A program made the position numbers and the translations under genes. Of a DNA stretch of 64,000 nucleotides, positions 35,337 through 45,265 are shown piece by piece. The stretch's first letter is position 1, and the number at the start of each line of letters is the position of its first letter. The DNA comes from Afipia massiliensis. GTDB taxonomy: Bacteria > Pseudomonadota > Alphaproteobacteria > Rhizobiales > Xanthobacteraceae. The DNA is taken from assembly GCF_001006325.2 (NCBI RefSeq), contig NZ_LBIA02000001.1, positions 1,365,501-1,429,500 of the forward strand, given 5' to 3'. Below the pieces are notes generated by a model that saw nothing but the letters and a program-made list of their open reading frames with translations, searched no databases and was not told the DNA's origin.

Positions 35337-35717
35337 TCATGCCGAGGCCCTGTCGGCTTCACTGAAGGTGATGTGATTTGAGAATGGATCGTACACGGTC
35401 ATCGTCGTCGCGCCCCACGGCTGCTTCTCGAGGCCGGGGCGCATGTAGTTGTAGCCCTTCGCCGCGAGTTCGGCGTGGTAATCGGCAAGTCCGACCGTGT
35501 CGATGGTGATATGAACACCGGGCGAACCGTCGCCGTGATGCTCACTGAGGTAAAGCTGGATCCCGCCCCGCGATATTCCCATGAACAGCGGCAACGCTGG
35601 TTCGAAACGGTGCTCGAAATCGACCTTGAACCCGAGATAATCGAAATAAAACTCGCGCGCCTTGGCGGGATCGAACATCCGCAGGGTGGGAATGACTCGG
35701 CTGAACTCGATGGGCAT
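35337..35717 (-). CDS. VOC-superfamily (glyoxalase/bleomycin-resistance-like) protein
   Basis: 126-aa protein with the paired beta-alpha-beta-beta-beta modules of the VOC fold: IPTLRMFDPAKAREFYFDYL and, later, TTMTVYDPFSNHITFSE. The His in PGVHITID and the Glu of FSEAD could be metal ligands. It resembles small bleomycin-resistance-type glyoxalase proteins; substrate unknown. ATG 35717 is chosen because the frame upstream runs into the twin-hairpin element. It is transcribed ahead of mutM, 9 bases away. Confidence 0.83.
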   Translation of the reverse strand: MPIEFSRVIPTLRMFDPAKAREFYFDYLGFKVDFEHRFEPALPLFMGISRGGIQLYLSEHHGDGSPGVHITIDTVGLADYHAELAAKGYNYMRPGLEKQPWGATTMTVYDPFSNHITFSEADRASA

Positions 35718-35771
35718 GGGCGACCCCGCGTCAATTTGCGCATTAACCTTGACGCCACCAGCCTCAAGGCG

Positions 35772-35936
35772 CTGGTGTGGTGGTTCGCAAGTCCGCAGTG
35801 CTTCCACAGCAGGCCCTTTTGCGGACTTGCGAACCAAAACCACACCAGAATTAATATTCCCAATGTCCTTTCGAATCCGAAGTTCGCTATGAAGCGCGCC
35901 GCCAAATAAGGGCGAACTTCGGATTCGGGACATTGG
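35772..35936. repeat. Twin-hairpin element, copy A
   Basis: 165 bases: hairpin 1 at 35772-35848 (arms CTGGTGTGG...CCACACCAG, with AAA bulged in the 3' arm) and hairpin 2 at 35860-35936 (arms CCAATGTCC...GGGACATTGG, with TTT bulged in the 5' arm), separated by 11 bases. Same architecture as copies at 40303 and 56595. It lies between the VOC gene and ubiE. Confidence 0.85.
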
Positions 35937-36015
35937 CGTTCCGACAGGGTATGTAGCGCGCCCCGGCGCGACAGGCTATGGTCCCGCCGCAACAAGCCGC
36001 TTGGATTGACAGAGT

Positions 36016-36777
36016 ATGGAACGGCCTGACGGAACGACGCATTTCGGCTTCCGGGACGTGGAGCTTGGCGAGAAACAGACGCTGGTGAACGAGGTGTTTC
36101 ACAGCGTGGCCAGGCGCTACGACCTGATGAACGACCTGATGTCGGGTGGCATGCACCGGCTCTGGAAAGAGGCGATGATCACCGCGCTCAACCCGCCGCG
36201 CACCGACGCGCCATTTGCGCTGCTCGACGTCGCCGGCGGCACCGGAGATATTTCCTTCCGCGCGGCCAAGGCCGCAGGCCACGGATTTCAGGCCACCGTC
36301 TGCGACATCAACGGCGAAATGCTCAGTGTCGGCCGCGAGCGCGCAGTGGCGCAGCATCTCGATCATCAGGTATCGCTCGTCGAAGGCAACGCGGAGGCCC
36401 TCGCCTTCCCGGACAACAGCTTCGACGCTTACACCATCGCCTTCGGCATCCGGAACGTGCCGCGCATCCCGCTGGCGCTCAGCGAAGCTTATCGCGTGCT
36501 GAAACCCGGCTCGCGGTTTCTGTGTCTGGAATTCTCGTCCGTCGATGTGCCCGGCCTCGATCGGATCTACGACCTGTTTTCGTTCAATGTGATCCCGCAG
36601 CTTGGCCGCGCCGTCACCGGCGATGCCGAATCCTATCGCTATCTGGTCGAATCGATCCGGCAATTTCCGAAGCCCAACGCCTTCGCCGACATGATCAGCG
36701 CCGCGGGCTTTTCGCGCGTCAAATACGACATCATGTCCGGCGGCATTGTCGCGCTCCATTCAGGCTGGCGTTTGTGA
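36016..36777 (+). CDS. ubiE: Ubiquinone/menaquinone biosynthesis C-methyltransferase
   Basis: SAM-dependent methyltransferase of 253 aa acting on the quinone ring. The SAM motif is [15 protein letters not shown]; family motifs [25 protein letters not shown] and the C-terminal [11 protein letters not shown] are present. Its stop overlaps the ubiB GTG start by 4 bases. Confidence 0.96.
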   Translation: MERPDGTTHFGFRDVELGEKQTLVNEVFHSVARRYDLMNDLMSGGMHRLWKEAMITALNPPRTDAPFALLDVAGGTGDISFRAAKAAGHGFQATVCDINGEMLSVGRERAVAQHLDHQVSLVEGNAEALAFPDNSFDAYTIAFGIRNVPRIPLALSEAYRVLKPGSRFLCLEFSSVDVPGLDRIYDLFSFNVIPQLGRAVTGDAESYRYLVESIRQFPKPNAFADMISAAGFSRVKYDIMSGGIVALHSGWRL

Positions 36778-38342
36778 TTTCTGCTCTCACTCATACCCTG
36801 AGACTGGCGCGCGCGGGCTACGTGTTCGCGCGTGAAGGCGTGTTCGGCTTCGCCGACCCCTCCACCATGCCGCCGCAGGCGCAGTTCGCGGTTCGCATGG
36901 CGCGGCTGATCGAACGGCGCGGCGCCGCCACCAGCGGACGACTGTCCCGCGCGCTGACGCGTCTTGGTCCGACTTACGTCAAGCTCGGCCAGTTTCTCGC
37001 CACCCGGCCTGACGTCGTTGGCATCACGATGGCCCGTGATCTGGAGAATCTTCAGGACCGCCTGCCGCCGTTTCCGCAGGCGCAGGCGGAGGCTGTGGTT
37101 GTCACTGCGTTTGATAAGCCTGTGTCTGAGGTGTTTGCGAGCTTCGGCGAGTCGGTCGCCGCCGCCTCCATCGCGCAGGTGCATCGCGCCGAAGTGGAAA
37201 AGGACGGCGTCCGCACGACCGTTGCCGTGAAAGTGCTGCGACCGAATGTCGGCGGCCGGTTTCGCCACGATCTTAGCGATTTCATGTTCGTGGCGCGTAA
37301 AATGGAAGCCGTATCCGCCGAAGCCCGGCGGCTGCGTCCGGTCGAGATCGTCGATACATTGTCGCGGTCGGTTGCGATGGAAATGGACCTGCGGCTGGAA
37401 GCCGCCGCGCTGTCCGAGATGGCGGAGAACACCCGCGACGATCATGATTTCCGCGTGCCGTCGGTGGATTGGGACCGCACCAGCCATCACGTGCTGACCA
37501 TGGAATGGATCGACGGCATCGCGCTGAACGATCGCACCAAACTTGAAGCCGCGCAGATTGATCTGCCGGATCTCGGCCGCAAGGTGATCCAGAACTTCCT
37601 GCGCCATGCGTTGCGCGACGGCTTCTTCCACGCCGACATGCATCCCGGCAACCTGTTCGTCGACGACACCGGGCGGCTGGTCGCGGTCGATTTCGGCATC
37701 ATGGGGCGGCTCGGCCTGAAGGAGCGCCGTTTCCTCGCCGAAATTCTTCTGGGCTTCATCACCCGCGACTATCACCGCGTCGCCGAGGTGCATTTCGAGG
37801 CGGGCTACGTGCCCGCGCATCATTCGGTGGAGAATTTCGCACAGGCCATCCGCGCCATCGGCGAGCCGATCCACAACCGCGCTGCCGACGAAATCTCGAT
37901 GGCGAAATTGCTGTCGCTGCTGCTCGAAGTCACGGGCCTGTTCGACATGCGCACGCGGCCTGAGCTGATCATGCTGCAGAAGACCATGGTGGTGGTCGAA
38001 GGCGTGGCGCGCGGCTTCGACCCCAAGCTCGACATCTGGACCACCGCCGATCCCGTGGTGCGCGAATGGATCGCGCGCAACCTCGGCCCGCTCGGCCAGA
38101 TCGAAGGCGTGGTGCACGGCGCGGGTGACCTCGGCAAGGTGCTGGCCGGCCTGCCGGCGATCGCCGCGCGATCGGTCGCCGTGCTGAACCAGTTCGACCA
38201 GATGACCCGCGACGGGCTGGTGCTGGCGCCTGAAACCGTCGCCGCCATCGGCAAGGCCGAGGCGAAACGCACCCGCTGGCAGACGGCGGCGCTGTGGGTG
38301 ATCGCGTTGACCTTCCTCGGCATTCTCTGGAGCATCCGATAA
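36774..38342 (+). CDS. ubiB: Ubiquinone biosynthesis kinase-like protein UbiB
   Basis: UbiB is an atypical (ABC1/ADCK-type) kinase-like ATPase needed for ubiquinone synthesis at the membrane. Signatures include the N-terminal KxGQ motif in [12 protein letters not shown], the Ala-rich nucleotide loop [11 protein letters not shown], and the catalytic-like [32 protein letters not shown]-terminal hydrophobic helix ([17 protein letters not shown]) anchors it. GTG 36774 overlapping the ubiE stop gives 522 aa, the family length; longer frames upstream lie inside ubiE. Confidence 0.94.
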   Translation: MISALTHTLRLARAGYVFAREGVFGFADPSTMPPQAQFAVRMARLIERRGAATSGRLSRALTRLGPTYVKLGQFLATRPDVVGITMARDLENLQDRLPPFPQAQAEAVVVTAFDKPVSEVFASFGESVAAASIAQVHRAEVEKDGVRTTVAVKVLRPNVGGRFRHDLSDFMFVARKMEAVSAEARRLRPVEIVDTLSRSVAMEMDLRLEAAALSEMAENTRDDHDFRVPSVDWDRTSHHVLTMEWIDGIALNDRTKLEAAQIDLPDLGRKVIQNFLRHALRDGFFHADMHPGNLFVDDTGRLVAVDFGIMGRLGLKERRFLAEILLGFITRDYHRVAEVHFEAGYVPAHHSVENFAQAIRAIGEPIHNRAADEISMAKLLSLLLEVTGLFDMRTRPELIMLQKTMVVVEGVARGFDPKLDIWTTADPVVREWIARNLGPLGQIEGVVHGAGDLGKVLAGLPAIAARSVAVLNQFDQMTRDGLVLAPETVAAIGKAEAKRTRWQTAALWVIALTFLGILWSIR

Positions 38343-38362
38343 GTTGATGGCATTGCTGTCAT

Positions 38363-38382
38363 GATTTGATTGCAATGAAATC
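38363..38382. promoter_or_regulatory. Palindromic operator candidate upstream of coaBC
   Basis: GATTTGATTGCAATGAAATC is a 20-base palindrome with one mismatched pair. It covers the -35 hexamer of the promoter at 38370 and ends 35 bases before the start codon. Since the encoded protein begins with a ribbon-helix-helix domain, autoregulation is a reasonable inference. Confidence 0.5.
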
Positions 38383-38398
38383 ATTTGCTATGGATTAT
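38370..38398 (+). promoter_or_regulatory. Candidate promoter of coaBC-dut
   Basis: TTGCAA (38370-38375), 17-base spacer, GATTAT (38393-38398). AGGAG at 38407 is placed correctly for ATG 38418, supporting translation from the antitoxin-like domain. Confidence 0.5.
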
Positions 38399-38417
38399 GC
38401 TCGTTTAGGAGCATGTC

Positions 38418-39836
38418 ATGGCCAGCCTGACCGTCCGCAAACTCGATGAAGCCCTCAAAGCCAGTCTCCGGCTGCGCGCCGCCAAGGCCGGCCGCTCGGT
38501 GGAGGATGAGGTCCGGATGATCTTGCGCGAGGCTGCCGAGCCTCAGGCCGTCAAACCTCCATCAGGCCCCGCGCGAAACCAGCCGCACCGGACCCGGGCC
38601 TCGTTCCCGATCGATCTCCCGCGGGTCACGCTGATCATCGGCGGCGGCATCGCTGCCTACAAGGCGCTCGATCTGATCCGCCGCCTGAAAGAGCGCGGCA
38701 TCCATGTCCGCTGCGTGATGACCCGCGCCGCGCAGCAATTCGTCACCCCGCTCACCGCCGGGGCGCTGGCCGACGAGCGCTGCTACACGGATCTGTTCGA
38801 TGCCCAGAGCGAGTTCGACGCCGGGCATATCCGCCTCGCCCGCGATACCGACCTGATCATCGTCGCACCCGCCACCGCCGACCTGATGGCCAAGATGGCG
38901 CAGGGCCAGGCCGATGACCTTGCCACCGCGATCCTGCTCGCGACCAACCGTCCGGTGCTGGTGGCGCCTGCGATGAACCCGCTGATGTGGGCCAACGTCG
39001 CGACCAAGCGCAACGTCGCGCAACTCGTGCGCGACGGCGTCAGCTTCATTGGTCCGAATTCCGGCGAGATGGCCGAAGCCAACGAGGCGGGCGTCGGCCG
39101 CATGTCGGAACCAACCGAAATTGCCATCGCAGCAGAGGCGATGCTGCGCCCGCCGCACACAGGGCCGCTTGCAGGAAAGAAGATCCTCATCACCGCCGGC
39201 CCGACCCACGAGCCGATCGATCCGGTGCGCTACATCGCCAACCGCTCCTCCGGCAAGCAGGGTTATGCCATCGCAGCATCCGCAGCCGAGGCCGGTGCGG
39301 ACGTGACGCTGATTTCTGGTCCGGTCGATCTGGACGATCCTGTCGGCGTCCGCGTCATCCGCGTGGAATCAGCGCGTGACATGCTTGCGCAAGTGGACGC
39401 CGCATTGCCGGTGGATATCGCGATCTTCGCCGCCGCCGTCGCCGACTGGCGCGTTGCCAATGCGGGCGAGCAGAAGATCAAGAAGACCGCGAGCGGCATG
39501 CCGCCGCTGCAACTGGTGGAGAACCCGGACATTCTCGCCACAATCTCCAAACACCAGCAAAACCGACCGCAACTCGTGATCGGCTTCGCCGCCGAAACCC
39601 AGAATCTGATCGAGAACGCGACATCGAAGCTGAAGCGCAAGGGCTGCGACTGGATCGTCGCCAACGATGTGTCGCCTGCATCCGGCGTGATGGGCGGCGA
39701 CCGCAACACCGTCCACATTCTCACGCGGGATAAAGCCGATATCGCGGTTGATTCCTGGCCGGTGATGACCAAAGAGGAAGTCGCGGACGCGCTCGTCGCA
39801 AAAATCGCCAGCACGATAGGACAACAGAATTCATGA
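38418..39836 (+). CDS. coaBC: CoaBC with N-terminal ribbon-helix-helix (FitA/VapB-like) domain
   Basis: Bifunctional phosphopantothenate-cysteine ligase and phosphopantothenoylcysteine decarboxylase in coenzyme A synthesis, 472 aa. Residues 1-43 ([35 protein letters not shown]) look like a FitA/VapB antitoxin DNA-binding domain. A ~25-residue linker follows, then the CoaC flavoprotein ([34 protein letters not shown]) and CoaB ([24 protein letters not shown]). The active-site Cys motif ACGxxGxGRM reads [11 protein letters not shown] near residue 220. AGGAG before ATG 38418 and no internal start make the fusion look real. Overlaps dut by 4 bases. Confidence 0.9.
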   Translation: MASLTVRKLDEALKASLRLRAAKAGRSVEDEVRMILREAAEPQAVKPPSGPARNQPHRTRASFPIDLPRVTLIIGGGIAAYKALDLIRRLKERGIHVRCVMTRAAQQFVTPLTAGALADERCYTDLFDAQSEFDAGHIRLARDTDLIIVAPATADLMAKMAQGQADDLATAILLATNRPVLVAPAMNPLMWANVATKRNVAQLVRDGVSFIGPNSGEMAEANEAGVGRMSEPTEIAIAAEAMLRPPHTGPLAGKKILITAGPTHEPIDPVRYIANRSSGKQGYAIAASAAEAGADVTLISGPVDLDDPVGVRVIRVESARDMLAQVDAALPVDIAIFAAAVADWRVANAGEQKIKKTASGMPPLQLVENPDILATISKHQQNRPQLVIGFAAETQNLIENATSKLKRKGCDWIVANDVSPASGVMGGDRNTVHILTRDKADIAVDSWPVMTKEEVADALVAKIASTIGQQNS

Positions 39837-40291
39837 CGACTGCCATCGCCGTCGAGATCCAGCGCCTGCCACATGCCGAAGGCCTCGCGCTGCCGGCTTA
39901 TCAGACCGCGCATGCCGCAGGCCTCGATCTCCTTGCCGCGGTTCCCGAGGACAAACCGCTCACGCTGAAGCCGGGACAACGCGCGCTGGTGCCGACCGGA
40001 CTGATGATCGCGGTGCCGCCGGGTCATGAAGCGCAGGTGCGCCCGCGATCAGGGCTGGCGTTCAAGCACGGTGTCACCGTTCTCAATTCGCCGGGCACGG
40101 TGGATGCCGACTATCGCGGCGAAGTTTCAGTGCTTTTGATCAATCATGGCGACGAGCCATTCACGATCCGGCGCGGGGAACGCATCGCCCAGCTTGTCAT
40201 CGCCGCCGTGACACAGGCAAATCTTGTGGCCGTTGCATCGCTGTCGCCCACCGATCGTGGCAGCGGCGGGTTTGGTTCCACCGGGCGGTAG
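39833..40291 (+). CDS. dut: dUTP diphosphatase
   Basis: dUTPase hydrolyses dUTP to dUMP, keeping uracil out of DNA. The five trimeric dUTPase motifs are recognisable: [42 protein letters not shown] and the C-terminal [11 protein letters not shown]. Length 152 aa. Coupled to coaBC by an ATGA overlap, a common coaBC-dut pairing. Confidence 0.96.
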   Translation: MTTAIAVEIQRLPHAEGLALPAYQTAHAAGLDLLAAVPEDKPLTLKPGQRALVPTGLMIAVPPGHEAQVRPRSGLAFKHGVTVLNSPGTVDADYRGEVSVLLINHGDEPFTIRRGERIAQLVIAAVTQANLVAVASLSPTDRGSGGFGSTGR

Positions 40292-40302
40292 ATCGATCCT
40301 CA

Positions 40303-40469
40303 CTAGTGGAGTGGATTTGACATTCGCGACCCTGCTGGCAGCAATTTCGCAAAGCGAATGTCAAACCAAAACTCCACTAGAAACCTGTATCTGCTAGTGG
40401 TCCATCGATTCTAACATTCGCTAGAATGCCTGCTGAAAAGGGATGCGAATGTTAGAATCGGACCACTAG
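40303..40469. repeat. Twin-hairpin element, copy C
   Basis: 167 bases: hairpin 1 at 40303-40380 (CTAGTGGAG...CTCCACTAG, AAA bulge in the 3' arm) and hairpin 2 at 40394-40469 (CTAGTGGTCC...GGACCACTAG, ATC bulge in the 5' arm), with a 13-base spacer. The two hairpins share the loop-side ACATTCGC. It fills most of the 315-base gap between dut and divL; nothing else is visible there. Confidence 0.87.
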
Positions 40470-40606
40470 GTGTCGAATCGCACCGCACAATCGCTCACGC
40501 AGCCATTATTTTGCAGCGCGATTCACGTTCACGGTCTGGACTCTTACCCGGCGACTCCTGTTGAGGATATTGTCGTTCGATTCGTGTGCGGCAGTTGGGA
40601 TAGATC

Positions 40607-43123
40607 ATGTCAGGCGTGATCGAGGGGATGCGGCGGACCTTGCTGTCGTGCACTTCGATTGTGCGCGGAGGCGCGGTTGGCCTTGGTGCGGCGGCCCTGT
40701 TCGGCATCGCGCCCGCTTTTGCACGCGACGATGTCTTCCAGAACGCGCTGACGCTCCTCGCAGCCATCGACCGGCAGGAAATTGCCGCGCTGAGCGTCGC
40801 GGCTGCAGTCCTCGGATTCTCCGTGGTCGCGGCGATCCTGCTGATGCGCACCCGGCTGCGCGCCGCACACATCGAATCGCGTTTGCTGTCGGATAATCAG
40901 GCGCTGCAGCTCGAGGCGGATCGCTTTCGCGCGCTGCTGTTCGCCGAGCCGCAGGTGCTGATCTCTTGGGCCGCGGGCGAAGACCGCCCCGACATCAGCG
41001 GCGATGTGGCCATGTTGATGCCGCAAGGCGCTGACCCGTTCAACCCGCAGCGGCTCCTCGCCTTCGGAAGCTGGCTGCTTCCGGAACAGGCGCTTGCAAT
41101 GGATCACGCCATCGACAACCTGCGCGAAGCCGGCGAAGGCTTTCAGCTCAATCTGTCGACAGCCGCCGGGCGCACCATCGAGGCGATGGGCCGCGCCATC
41201 GGCGGGCAGGCTATCGTCCGGATCCGCGAACTCTCCGGGGTGCGGATGGAACTCGCCGAACTCAACATCCGGCACAGTCATTTGCTGGAAGAAACCGGCG
41301 CACTGCGCGCATTCGCCGAGGCTGTTCCGCTGCCGGTCTGGGCCCGCCGCAGCAACGGTGCCCTCAGCTTCGCCAACGCCGCCTACGCGCAGGCGACCGA
41401 TGCAGCCTCGGTCTCCGACGCCATCGAGCGCAATCTCGAACTGCTCGACCACGACGATCGTGCCAACATGGCGCGGGCGCTCGCGGACAGAAACGGGTTC
41501 GCAGCACGGGTTCCGATTGTGACCGGCGGTCAGCGCCGCATCTTCGACATTCACGCACTCAACGTGGCGGGCGGCAGCGCCGGGATCGCCGTTGATGCGA
41601 CCGAGGCCGCAAGCCTGCGCGCTGCGCTGGAACGAATGGCGGAAGCCCATCGCCGCATGCTCGATCAGCTCTCGTCGGGCGTCGCGGTGTTCGACGCATC
41701 CCGGCGGCTGACATTCTACAACGATTCCTACCGTCGGCTTTGGGACTTCGACCGCGCATTCCTCGACGACAATCCTGACGATTCCAGCGTGCTCGACAAG
41801 CTCCGTGTCGCCCGCAAGATTCCCGAGCAGCCCGATTTCCGCGCGTGGAAGAACAAGCTGTTCGAGGCCTACCGCGCCATCGAGCCTGCCAAGGACACCT
41901 GGTACCTGCCGGACGGCCGCGCGCTCAGCGTCGTCACCGCGCCCAACCCCGAAGGCGGCGTCACCTATCTGTTTGACGACGTCACCGAAAGCCTGAAGCT
42001 CGCGCGGCAGAACGACGGCCTGATCCGCGTCCAGCGCGAAACGCTGGACAATCTGGCGGAAGCGGTCGCCGTGTTCGGCAGCAACGGCCGCGCACAGCTG
42101 TTCAATCCGCCCTTCGCGCGGATGTGGAAACTGTCCCCGGAAGCGCTGGCGCAGCAGCCGCATATCGAAGCCATCGAGCAGTGGTGCCGGCCGTTGTTCG
42201 ACGACGACACAACCTGGCAGACCCTGCGCGCCGCCATCACCGGCATCGACGACCGGATTTCGGTTCCGCTCAAGCTCGAGCGCAAGGACGGCAGCGTCAT
42301 CGACTGCACCACCATGCCGCTGCCCGACGGCGCGACCATGCTGACCTTCCAGGACGTCACCGACACCGTGAACGTCGAGCGCGCGCTGCGCGAACGCAAC
42401 GAGGCGTTGGAAGCCGCCGACCAGATGAAAATCGACTTCGTTCATCACATGTCCTACGAGCTGCGCGCGCCGCTGACGTCGATCATCGGCTTCGCGCATT
42501 TCCTCGGCGATCCATCCACCGGACCGATGACGCCGAAGCAGAGCGAGTATCTGAGCTACATCACCACCTCGACCGATGCGCTGCTCGCCATCAGCAACAA
42601 CATTCTCGACCTCGCCACCATCGATGCCGGCGCGATGAAGCTCAATCTCGGGCCGGTGGATTTGCGCAAGACCGTCGATGAGGCGACCGCCGGCATCCAG
42701 GATCGCCTCGCCCGCGAGAACATCCGACTCGATGTTCACATCGATCCTGCCATCGGCGATTTCGTCGCCGACGAACGCCGCATCGTCCAGGTGCTCTATA
42801 ACCTGCTAGCCAACGCCGTCGGCTTCTCGCCGCCGAACAGCGCGGTGGCTCTGCGCGCGCGGCGCAGCAACGCCAGCGTGGTGTTTTCGGTGTCCGATTC
42901 CGGGCCCGGCATTCCGGAAGAGGTCAAGGACAAGGTGTTCGACTGGTTCGAGAGCCATGCCAACGGATCGCGCCATCGCGGCGCAGGCCTTGGCCTGTCG
43001 CTGGTGCGATCCTTTGTCGAACTGCACGGCGGCAAGGTCCATGTCGACTCGGTGGTCGGCAAGGGCACGACGGTGACCTGCGAGTTCCCCGTCGACCAGT
43101 CCTTTCGCAATGCTGCTGAATGA
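40607..43123 (+). CDS. divL: DivL-like PAS-domain histidine-kinase homologue with Tyr at the phospho-acceptor site
   Basis: 838-aa membrane protein with N-terminal hydrophobic segments (about 20-40 and 60-80), several PAS-like regions (about 240-590), a DHp helix and a HATPase domain (N box NLLANAVGF, DSGPGIP, GAGLGLSLV). The H box reads MSYELRAPLTSIIGF: Tyr617 replaces the phospho-acceptor His. This is the hallmark of Caulobacter DivL, which controls CckA rather than acting as a normal kinase. The 4-base overlap with tsaE-amgK supports orthology with the alphaproteobacterial divL locus. It likely acts in cell-cycle control at the pole. Confidence 0.88.
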   Translation: MSGVIEGMRRTLLSCTSIVRGGAVGLGAAALFGIAPAFARDDVFQNALTLLAAIDRQEIAALSVAAAVLGFSVVAAILLMRTRLRAAHIESRLLSDNQALQLEADRFRALLFAEPQVLISWAAGEDRPDISGDVAMLMPQGADPFNPQRLLAFGSWLLPEQALAMDHAIDNLREAGEGFQLNLSTAAGRTIEAMGRAIGGQAIVRIRELSGVRMELAELNIRHSHLLEETGALRAFAEAVPLPVWARRSNGALSFANAAYAQATDAASVSDAIERNLELLDHDDRANMARALADRNGFAARVPIVTGGQRRIFDIHALNVAGGSAGIAVDATEAASLRAALERMAEAHRRMLDQLSSGVAVFDASRRLTFYNDSYRRLWDFDRAFLDDNPDDSSVLDKLRVARKIPEQPDFRAWKNKLFEAYRAIEPAKDTWYLPDGRALSVVTAPNPEGGVTYLFDDVTESLKLARQNDGLIRVQRETLDNLAEAVAVFGSNGRAQLFNPPFARMWKLSPEALAQQPHIEAIEQWCRPLFDDDTTWQTLRAAITGIDDRISVPLKLERKDGSVIDCTTMPLPDGATMLTFQDVTDTVNVERALRERNEALEAADQMKIDFVHHMSYELRAPLTSIIGFAHFLGDPSTGPMTPKQSEYLSYITTSTDALLAISNNILDLATIDAGAMKLNLGPVDLRKTVDEATAGIQDRLARENIRLDVHIDPAIGDFVADERRIVQVLYNLLANAVGFSPPNSAVALRARRSNASVVFSVSDSGPGIPEEVKDKVFDWFESHANGSRHRGAGLGLSLVRSFVELHGGKVHVDSVVGKGTTVTCEFPVDQSFRNAAE

Positions 43124-44643
43124 GCGACCTCTCGACATTCCATGCCGCACTGGCGAATGAGACCGCCACCGGCCAGTTGATGGCCGACCTCGCGCTGCTC
43201 CTGAGCGCGGGCGACGTCATCACCCTGTCGGGCGATCTCGGCGCCGGCAAAACCGCGGCCGCACGCGCGCTGATCCGTTATCTCGCGCAAGACGACGATC
43301 TGGAAGTGCCGAGCCCGACGTTCACGCTGGCGCAGACTTACGATCTGCCGTCCTTCCCGCTGCTGCATGCCGATCTCTATCGCGTCAACGATCCGGACGA
43401 ACTGGAAGAAATCGGATTGTCGCCGCTGCCGGACGGCACCGTGGCGCTGATCGAATGGCCGGAACGCGCACCACAGATGCTGCCGCCGGACCGGATCGAT
43501 ATCGCGTTCAGCCATCGGCCGTCACTCGGCACCGGTGCGCGCGCCGCCGAGATCACGGGCTACGGCAAGCTGACCGCGAAAGTCGAACGGCTGGCATCGC
43601 TGCGGCGCTTTCTCGAAATTGCAGGCAGCCTGGAGGCCAAACGCCAGCGCATGCCGGGTGATGCTTCGACGCGGTCCTATGCGCGGCTGGTCAAAGGCGA
43701 TCAATCGACCATCCTGATGAACTCGCCGCGCCGCCCCGACGGACCCGCCTTGTACGACGGCAAATCCTACAGCGAGGCGGTCCATCTCGCCGAGGACGTC
43801 AGGCCGTTCGTCGCCATCGCCAACGGACTGCGCGAGCGCGGCTATTCCGCACCGGCGATCCATCATGCCGATCTGGATGACGGCTTCCTTATCACGGAGG
43901 ATTTCGGCGGCGATCTTTTCATCGAAGGCGATCCACCGAAGCCTATCGCCGAACGCTACCAGGCCGCGGTGGATATGCTGGCAGCTTTCCATCAGGAACA
44001 ACTGCCCGACGTGCTGCCGCTCGCGCCGCACCTCGACTACATCGTACCGCCGTTTGACGACGCCGCGATGATGACCGAAGTCGGACTGATGCCGGAATGG
44101 TATCTTCCAGACAAAGGCGTGACGCTGACCAGCAACATGCATGCGGATTTTCTGCTGATCTGGGGCGATCTGTTTGCGAAGCTCGCGGACACGCCGAAGA
44201 CCTGGATGTTGCGCGACTTCCACTCGCCCAATCTGATCTGGCTCGCGCACCGCAGGGACATCGGGCGCGTCGGCCTGCTTGATTTTCAGGACGCGGTGAT
44301 GGGCCCGCCTGCCTACGATCTGGTCTCGCTGTTGCAGGATGCGCGGATCGACGTGCCCGAAAGCATCGAGATCGCGATGCTGACCCGCTACGCCAAGGAA
44401 CGGCGGGCCGCAGATCCGACTTTCGATCCCGCAGCCTTCGTCCAGCAGTATGCGATCATGTCCGCGCAGCGGAATACGCGGCTGCTCGGCACCTTTGCCC
44501 GCCTCAACCGGCGTGACGGCAAGCCGCAATACCTGCAGCATCAGCCGCGGGTGTGGACATATCTCAATCGTGCGCTCGCCCATCCGTCGCTGGAAATATT
44601 CCGCGAGTGGTGTACCGCCCACGTCCCCCCGCCCGCGACCTGA
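43120..44643 (+). CDS. tsaE-amgK: TsaE fused to AmgK-like sugar kinase
   Basis: 507-aa two-domain protein. Residues 1-155 are TsaE, the ATPase of tRNA t6A synthesis (Walker A GDLGAGKT at 38-45, then VPSPTFTLAQTYD and HADLYRV). Residues from about 170 on form an aminoglycoside-phosphotransferase-like kinase: LRDFHSPNLIWL is the catalytic loop and GLLDFQDAVMGP the metal loop. It matches AmgK, the anomeric MurNAc/GlcNAc kinase of cell-wall recycling; murU, the next enzyme of that route, is two genes downstream. Overlaps divL by 4 bases. Confidence 0.9.
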   Translation: MSDLSTFHAALANETATGQLMADLALLLSAGDVITLSGDLGAGKTAAARALIRYLAQDDDLEVPSPTFTLAQTYDLPSFPLLHADLYRVNDPDELEEIGLSPLPDGTVALIEWPERAPQMLPPDRIDIAFSHRPSLGTGARAAEITGYGKLTAKVERLASLRRFLEIAGSLEAKRQRMPGDASTRSYARLVKGDQSTILMNSPRRPDGPALYDGKSYSEAVHLAEDVRPFVAIANGLRERGYSAPAIHHADLDDGFLITEDFGGDLFIEGDPPKPIAERYQAAVDMLAAFHQEQLPDVLPLAPHLDYIVPPFDDAAMMTEVGLMPEWYLPDKGVTLTSNMHADFLLIWGDLFAKLADTPKTWMLRDFHSPNLIWLAHRRDIGRVGLLDFQDAVMGPPAYDLVSLLQDARIDVPESIEIAMLTRYAKERRAADPTFDPAAFVQQYAIMSAQRNTRLLGTFARLNRRDGKPQYLQHQPRVWTYLNRALAHPSLEIFREWCTAHVPPPAT

Positions 44644-44781
44644 CCAAAACGGCTGTTTTGACGGCGTTGCCTTTACCGGTTGTTAGCCAGCCAGCCGGTA
44701 ATTTGGGTTCCGACGACTGTGCAGCGCAGCCCCGGCGATGCAACGCGGACGATCGATAAATTGCGAGCGGAGTGACATTTT

Positions 44782-45105
44782 ATGGCAGCTGAACGACGTG
44801 TGGGCGACCGCGTGGTTTTCGAGCGCGGTTTTGCAGCTCACCTGATGGGCATTGACGGGACCTGGCGGCGCAATTGTCTGGTTGAGGACATTTCCGAGAC
44901 CGGCGCGAAGCTGACTGTCGAAGGCTCCGTCGAAGGCCTGAATCTCAAGGAATTCTTCCTGCTGCTGTCCTCGACGGGACTGGCCTACCGCCGCTGCGAG
45001 CTGGCCTGGGTCAATGGCGAGCAGATCGGCGCGGGATTCCTGAAACCCGACGCCAAGAAGAAGCCTGCCCGCCGCGCCTCAGGCTCGCAGGTTGTGGAAA
45101 TTTGA
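44782..45105 (+). CDS. PilZ-domain protein
   Basis: 107-aa protein that is almost entirely a PilZ domain: ERRVGDRVVFERGF near the N-terminus and ISETGAKLTV matching the D/NxSxxG c-di-GMP motif. The Arg motif is less clear (ERRVGDR rather than RxxxR in standard position), so c-di-GMP binding is likely but not certain. Separate ribosome-binding site; 138 bases after tsaE-amgK. Confidence 0.83.
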   Translation: MAAERRVGDRVVFERGFAAHLMGIDGTWRRNCLVEDISETGAKLTVEGSVEGLNLKEFFLLLSSTGLAYRRCELAWVNGEQIGAGFLKPDAKKKPARRASGSQVVEI

Positions 45106-45265
45106 CGCTGCGGCCGGCGAAAATCCTCTTCGCCACCCAGTCGCACCGCTGTCACAAAGTGCCATTACAGCCTGAGCCGCCGGCGCGCGGCGCCGATTCG
45201 GATGCTATGCTCGGCATCCGCCAGTTTTCGCGAGCGGCCCCAAGGGTCGGCGCGGGCCAGTTGAG

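Noticed and set aside
36522-36773. Extended N-terminus of UbiB
   Set aside because: This frame lies within ubiE and is Arg-rich; the GTG at 36774 gives the normal family length.
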